Made by a program: the position numbers and the translations under genes
In this document: piece by piece, positions 6,690-8,523 of the stretch
Layout of the letters: each line of letters opens with the position of its first letter
How positions within the stretch are numbered: position 1 is the first letter of the stretch
NCBI GenBank assembly: GCA_903932565.1
Contig: CAIZGQ010000661.1
Coordinates: forward strand, 1-8,523
Reading direction: 5' to 3'
Origin: an uncultured Hyphomicrobiales bacterium
Lineage (GTDB): Bacteria > Pseudomonadota > Alphaproteobacteria > Rhizobiales > Beijerinckiaceae
DNA length: 8,523 nt
The notes under the pieces: generated by a model
What the model was told of the DNA's origin: nothing
The model's database searches: none
What the model saw: only the letters and a program-made list of their open reading frames with translations

Positions 6690-7745
6690 TCAATGCTCCA
6701 CAAGAGCTGCAAATACGCAGCCGCCCTCTGGAGCCTGATGTTCCGCGCCGCCTGATATAAAACTCCGCGTATCTCCCAAAAGCGCACCCATGACGCCGGA
6801 TGCGGCGGCGCGCAAGTGTTTGTCTGAATCAAGCTCGCTTGAAAAGATCGTTGTTCGCTGCCCCCGGATGCGACCGCTGGACGGAGCACCGGCTTTCAGA
6901 AACGTTGCAACCACTTTCTTGTGTTGGATGAGGTCCCGAGCTTTTGTCGCGGACGCATCTGCGCTGCCAGAGAGAATTGATGCAAAGCCTTCAAAGTCGA
7001 TCACGTCTTGGACGATTCCGGAGCGAAGCACTTTTGGAAAGCTCGGGTCGTTTCCAAGGACGATGACTTCACAGCGCTGCGTTTCTGTTCCGGAAAAGAC
7101 CATGCCGCGCTGGCTGTAGAGATCCGGGCGGCCCATGATCGCTTCGTCGCAGATATCGCGTGCGTTGATCTCTCCCAGCGCAACGCCAATGCCCAACGCA
7201 GCAACCCCACGCGACAGCGACGTTGAATTGGCACGCGCCCGTTGTGCCTGTGGGAGCCCCACGGCCATCGCGTGCGTCAGTACAGGGCTTTTCATCAAAA
7301 CAAGGGCCACATCGTCAACCGCAAGGCTGGCGTCACGCATCGCAGCGCGCGTGGTCTGGGCTGCAATGTTCACATGTTCGGGCGTAATGAGAGTAGGCGA
7401 CGATATGTTGTCCGACACCGCCATGCCCAATCGCAGGCCCTCAAACCGCCCCTTTGCTGGGCGCTCGGCGAAGATCATGCCGCCGGGCGTGATGAGGCCT
7501 TCGCATCCGGTTGAAACGATCAACTGCAGTTGGCGCAACCCGGACAGGTGAAGGCTCGAGATTTGATCATCAAAAGCACGTAACGCGAGCGTGCGTGAAA
7601 AGTCATTGATGGTCGCCGTTCCCTCGACTTTCACGAGGAGTCCAAGCCGTGTGATGGAATCGCCGCCGAGTAATTGCAGCGCAGGGGCGAGAGCGCCGAA
7701 GTCGTCTGGCGCAGACATTTCAAATCGCGCAAATTCAATTGGCAT
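6690..7745 (-). CDS. Ring-opening amidohydrolase, AtzD/TrzD (cyanuric acid hydrolase) / barbiturase family
   Basis: This 351-residue protein is close to the usual length of the family that opens cyanuric acid or barbiturate rings. The fold has three related repeats, each giving a Lys, an Arg and a Ser to the site. Repeat 1 has K39 (KVEG), R51 (NDFSR) and S78 (VSTGCEG). Repeat 2 has K152 (MKSPVLT) and R179 (SRGVAALG). Repeat 3 has K284 (FLKAG), R312 and S331 in SGGAEHQAPEGG, the family's near-invariant C-terminal signature. The Ser positions follow S-x-G-x-E. In repeat 2 the text is F217-S218-G219-T220-E221, so Phe holds the expected Ser place and a Ser sits one residue later. This may mean a new substrate or a shifted nucleophile. 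The start is supported by alignment of the N-terminal strand with AtzD. It lies 53 bp after the TSUP gene. The family is very sure; a substrate among cyanurate, barbiturate and related imides is not. Confidence 0.92.
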   Translation of the reverse strand: MPIEFARFEMSAPDDFGALAPALQLLGGDSITRLGLLVKVEGTATINDFSRTLALRAFDDQISSLHLSGLRQLQLIVSTGCEGLITPGGMIFAERPAKGRFEGLRLGMAVSDNISSPTLITPEHVNIAAQTTRAAMRDASLAVDDVALVLMKSPVLTHAMAVGLPQAQRARANSTSLSRGVAALGIGVALGEINARDICDEAIMGRPDLYSQRGMVFSGTETQRCEVIVLGNDPSFPKVLRSGIVQDVIDFEGFASILSGSADASATKARDLIQHKKVVATFLKAGAPSSGRIRGQRTTIFSSELDSDKHLRAAASGVMGALLGDTRSFISGGAEHQAPEGGCVFAALVEH

Positions 7746-7798
7746 CTTCAGCTAAAGCTCCAAAGCCCCACAACCTGAGATCTCAATTTAGATGAGGC

Positions 7799-8523
7799 TC
7801 AGATTATCCATGCACGTATGATGAGGGAACTGCCTGAGACGATCAAGAGAAGGCAAATGGCTCTTAGGAATTGCTCGCGGGACATTTTGAGACTGGCGTG
7901 ATGACCAATCCAGATCCCTAGCAGCATGGCAGGCAGGCAAATGGCCGCCAGCCCAAGAATGCGGACATCTGCATAGACACCTGAAACAAGAAACACGGTG
8001 ACACGGGTGATGGTGCTGGCAAGCAAAAGTGTCACCTGGGTCGCTCTGATCTGATCCTTCTCAAGGGAACGACGACCCAGATACATCACGTAAATAAAGC
8101 CACCATTTCCGAATAGACCGCCAAAAAAGCCTCCCAGAAGCCCAATGGGCACGACCCAGCGCTTTGCAATATCGTGGATTGGCTTTTTGCCAATGAGGCC
8201 ATTGATCGCAAAGGCGATAACGAAGATCCCCAGCGCTGCCATCAAAGGGCGAGGCGGCACAATGAGCAGGGCCTGCGTGCCCGCGATGATACCAACGATC
8301 ATCAGGGGCATGAGCCATTTTAATTCACTGATTGCGACTTTTCGGATCAGCACCAAACCGTTGAGCGAGGCCGCACCGAAGTCGACCAGCGACAGGACAT
8401 GGATGACATCAGCAACAGGCATGAATTGCGCCAAAGATGGCGCTGTAATGAACGCAGCGCCAAATCCGGCGATTGCAAAAATGAAATAGGCAAATGCGAC
8501 AGCGCAAAATGCAATCGTTAGCA
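7799..8523 (-). CDS. TSUP (TauE/SafE-like) membrane permease, start just off the right edge
   Basis: About 240 residues are visible, near the usual family length of about 250, with the frame open to the window end. The last two bases there read TG on this strand and could be the end of a start codon one base outside. The protein is highly hydrophobic with several membrane helices, for example at about 3-28, 70-88, 92-110, 122-147, 163-181, 187-206 and 220-238, counted from the first complete codon. The glycine-rich GGFFGGLFGNGG (130-141) is the conserved motif of the second half-repeat, and AGFGAAFITAP (18-28) its first-half counterpart. TSUP proteins move sulfite, sulfonates or small organic anions, usually outward. 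As first visible gene of the ring-opening block it may export an acidic product or take up an anionic substrate; the sequence cannot decide. A TTG at 8434 is a poor start because it would remove the first helix. Confidence 0.82.
   Translation of the reverse strand, partial: LTIAFCAVAFAYFIFAIAGFGAAFITAPSLAQFMPVADVIHVLSLVDFGAASLNGLVLIRKVAISELKWLMPLMIVGIIAGTQALLIVPPRPLMAALGIFVIAFAINGLIGKKPIHDIAKRWVVPIGLLGGFFGGLFGNGGFIYVMYLGRRSLEKDQIRATQVTLLLASTITRVTVFLVSGVYADVRILGLAAICLPAMLLGIWIGHHASLKMSREQFLRAICLLLIVSGSSLIIRAWII

Noticed and set aside
7776..7785. 10-bp palindrome TGAGATCTCA between the TSUP and ring-opening genes
   Set aside because: It is a perfect palindrome but single, short and inside a likely operon. 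Nothing marks it as an operator or internal promoter.
7799..8434. TTG at 8434 as start of the TSUP gene
   Set aside because: The frame stays open and strongly hydrophobic to the window edge, and starting at 8434 would remove the first membrane helix and the first-half glycine motif.

Overview
The window carries eight protein-coding genes in three transcription blocks. It looks like a catabolic (nitrogen-scavenging) island. I see no RNA gene, insertion sequence, CRISPR array or regulator gene. The gene families (NMT1/THI5-type ABC importer, ring-opening amidohydrolase, cysteine hydrolase, ornithine-cyclodeaminase family, TSUP permease), the moderate-to-high GC, the clear Shine-Dalgarno sites and the Sec signal peptides fit a Gram-negative proteobacterium. 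An alphaproteobacterium is most likely, but that is inference.

Layout. Block A runs leftward (1593 to 1): a cysteine hydrolase of the isochorismatase family, then an asparaginase/glutaminase-like protein cut by the left window edge. Block B runs rightward (1878 to 5656): an NMT1-type periplasmic binding protein, an ABC ATPase, an ABC permease and a second, dissimilar NMT1-type binding protein. A and B diverge from a 284-bp control region (1594-1877). That region holds a 9-bp direct repeat with a 20-bp period, a CTGTT-N5-AACAG inverted repeat, and a possible 23-codon leader ORF with a strong ribosome binding site that overlaps the first binding-protein start as ATGA. Block C runs leftward (8523 to 5694) and converges on block B: a TSUP-type permease (start just outside the right edge), a ring-opening amidohydrolase of the AtzD/TrzD/barbiturase family, and an ornithine cyclodeaminase/mu-crystallin-family protein. 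Only 37 bp separate B and C.

How the genes may work together (inference). An importer brings in a small nitrogenous compound. The AtzD/barbiturase-type enzyme would open a cyclic imide or ureide ring. The cysteine hydrolase and the asparaginase-like protein would cut the resulting amide or ureide bonds, the NAD(P)-binding protein would handle an imino or amino acid intermediate, and the TSUP protein would move an anionic substrate or waste product. Known cyanurate and barbiturate pathways use the first two enzyme types, but the full set here does not match any pathway I can name.

Two enzymes also depart from their family's active-site patterns. The ring-opening enzyme appears to have Phe where the second repeat should carry Ser. 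The asparaginase-like protein reads TQGSPN where the family has THGTDT, and has a very long N-terminal region. Together these make the locus a reasonable candidate for an undescribed ring-opening pathway.
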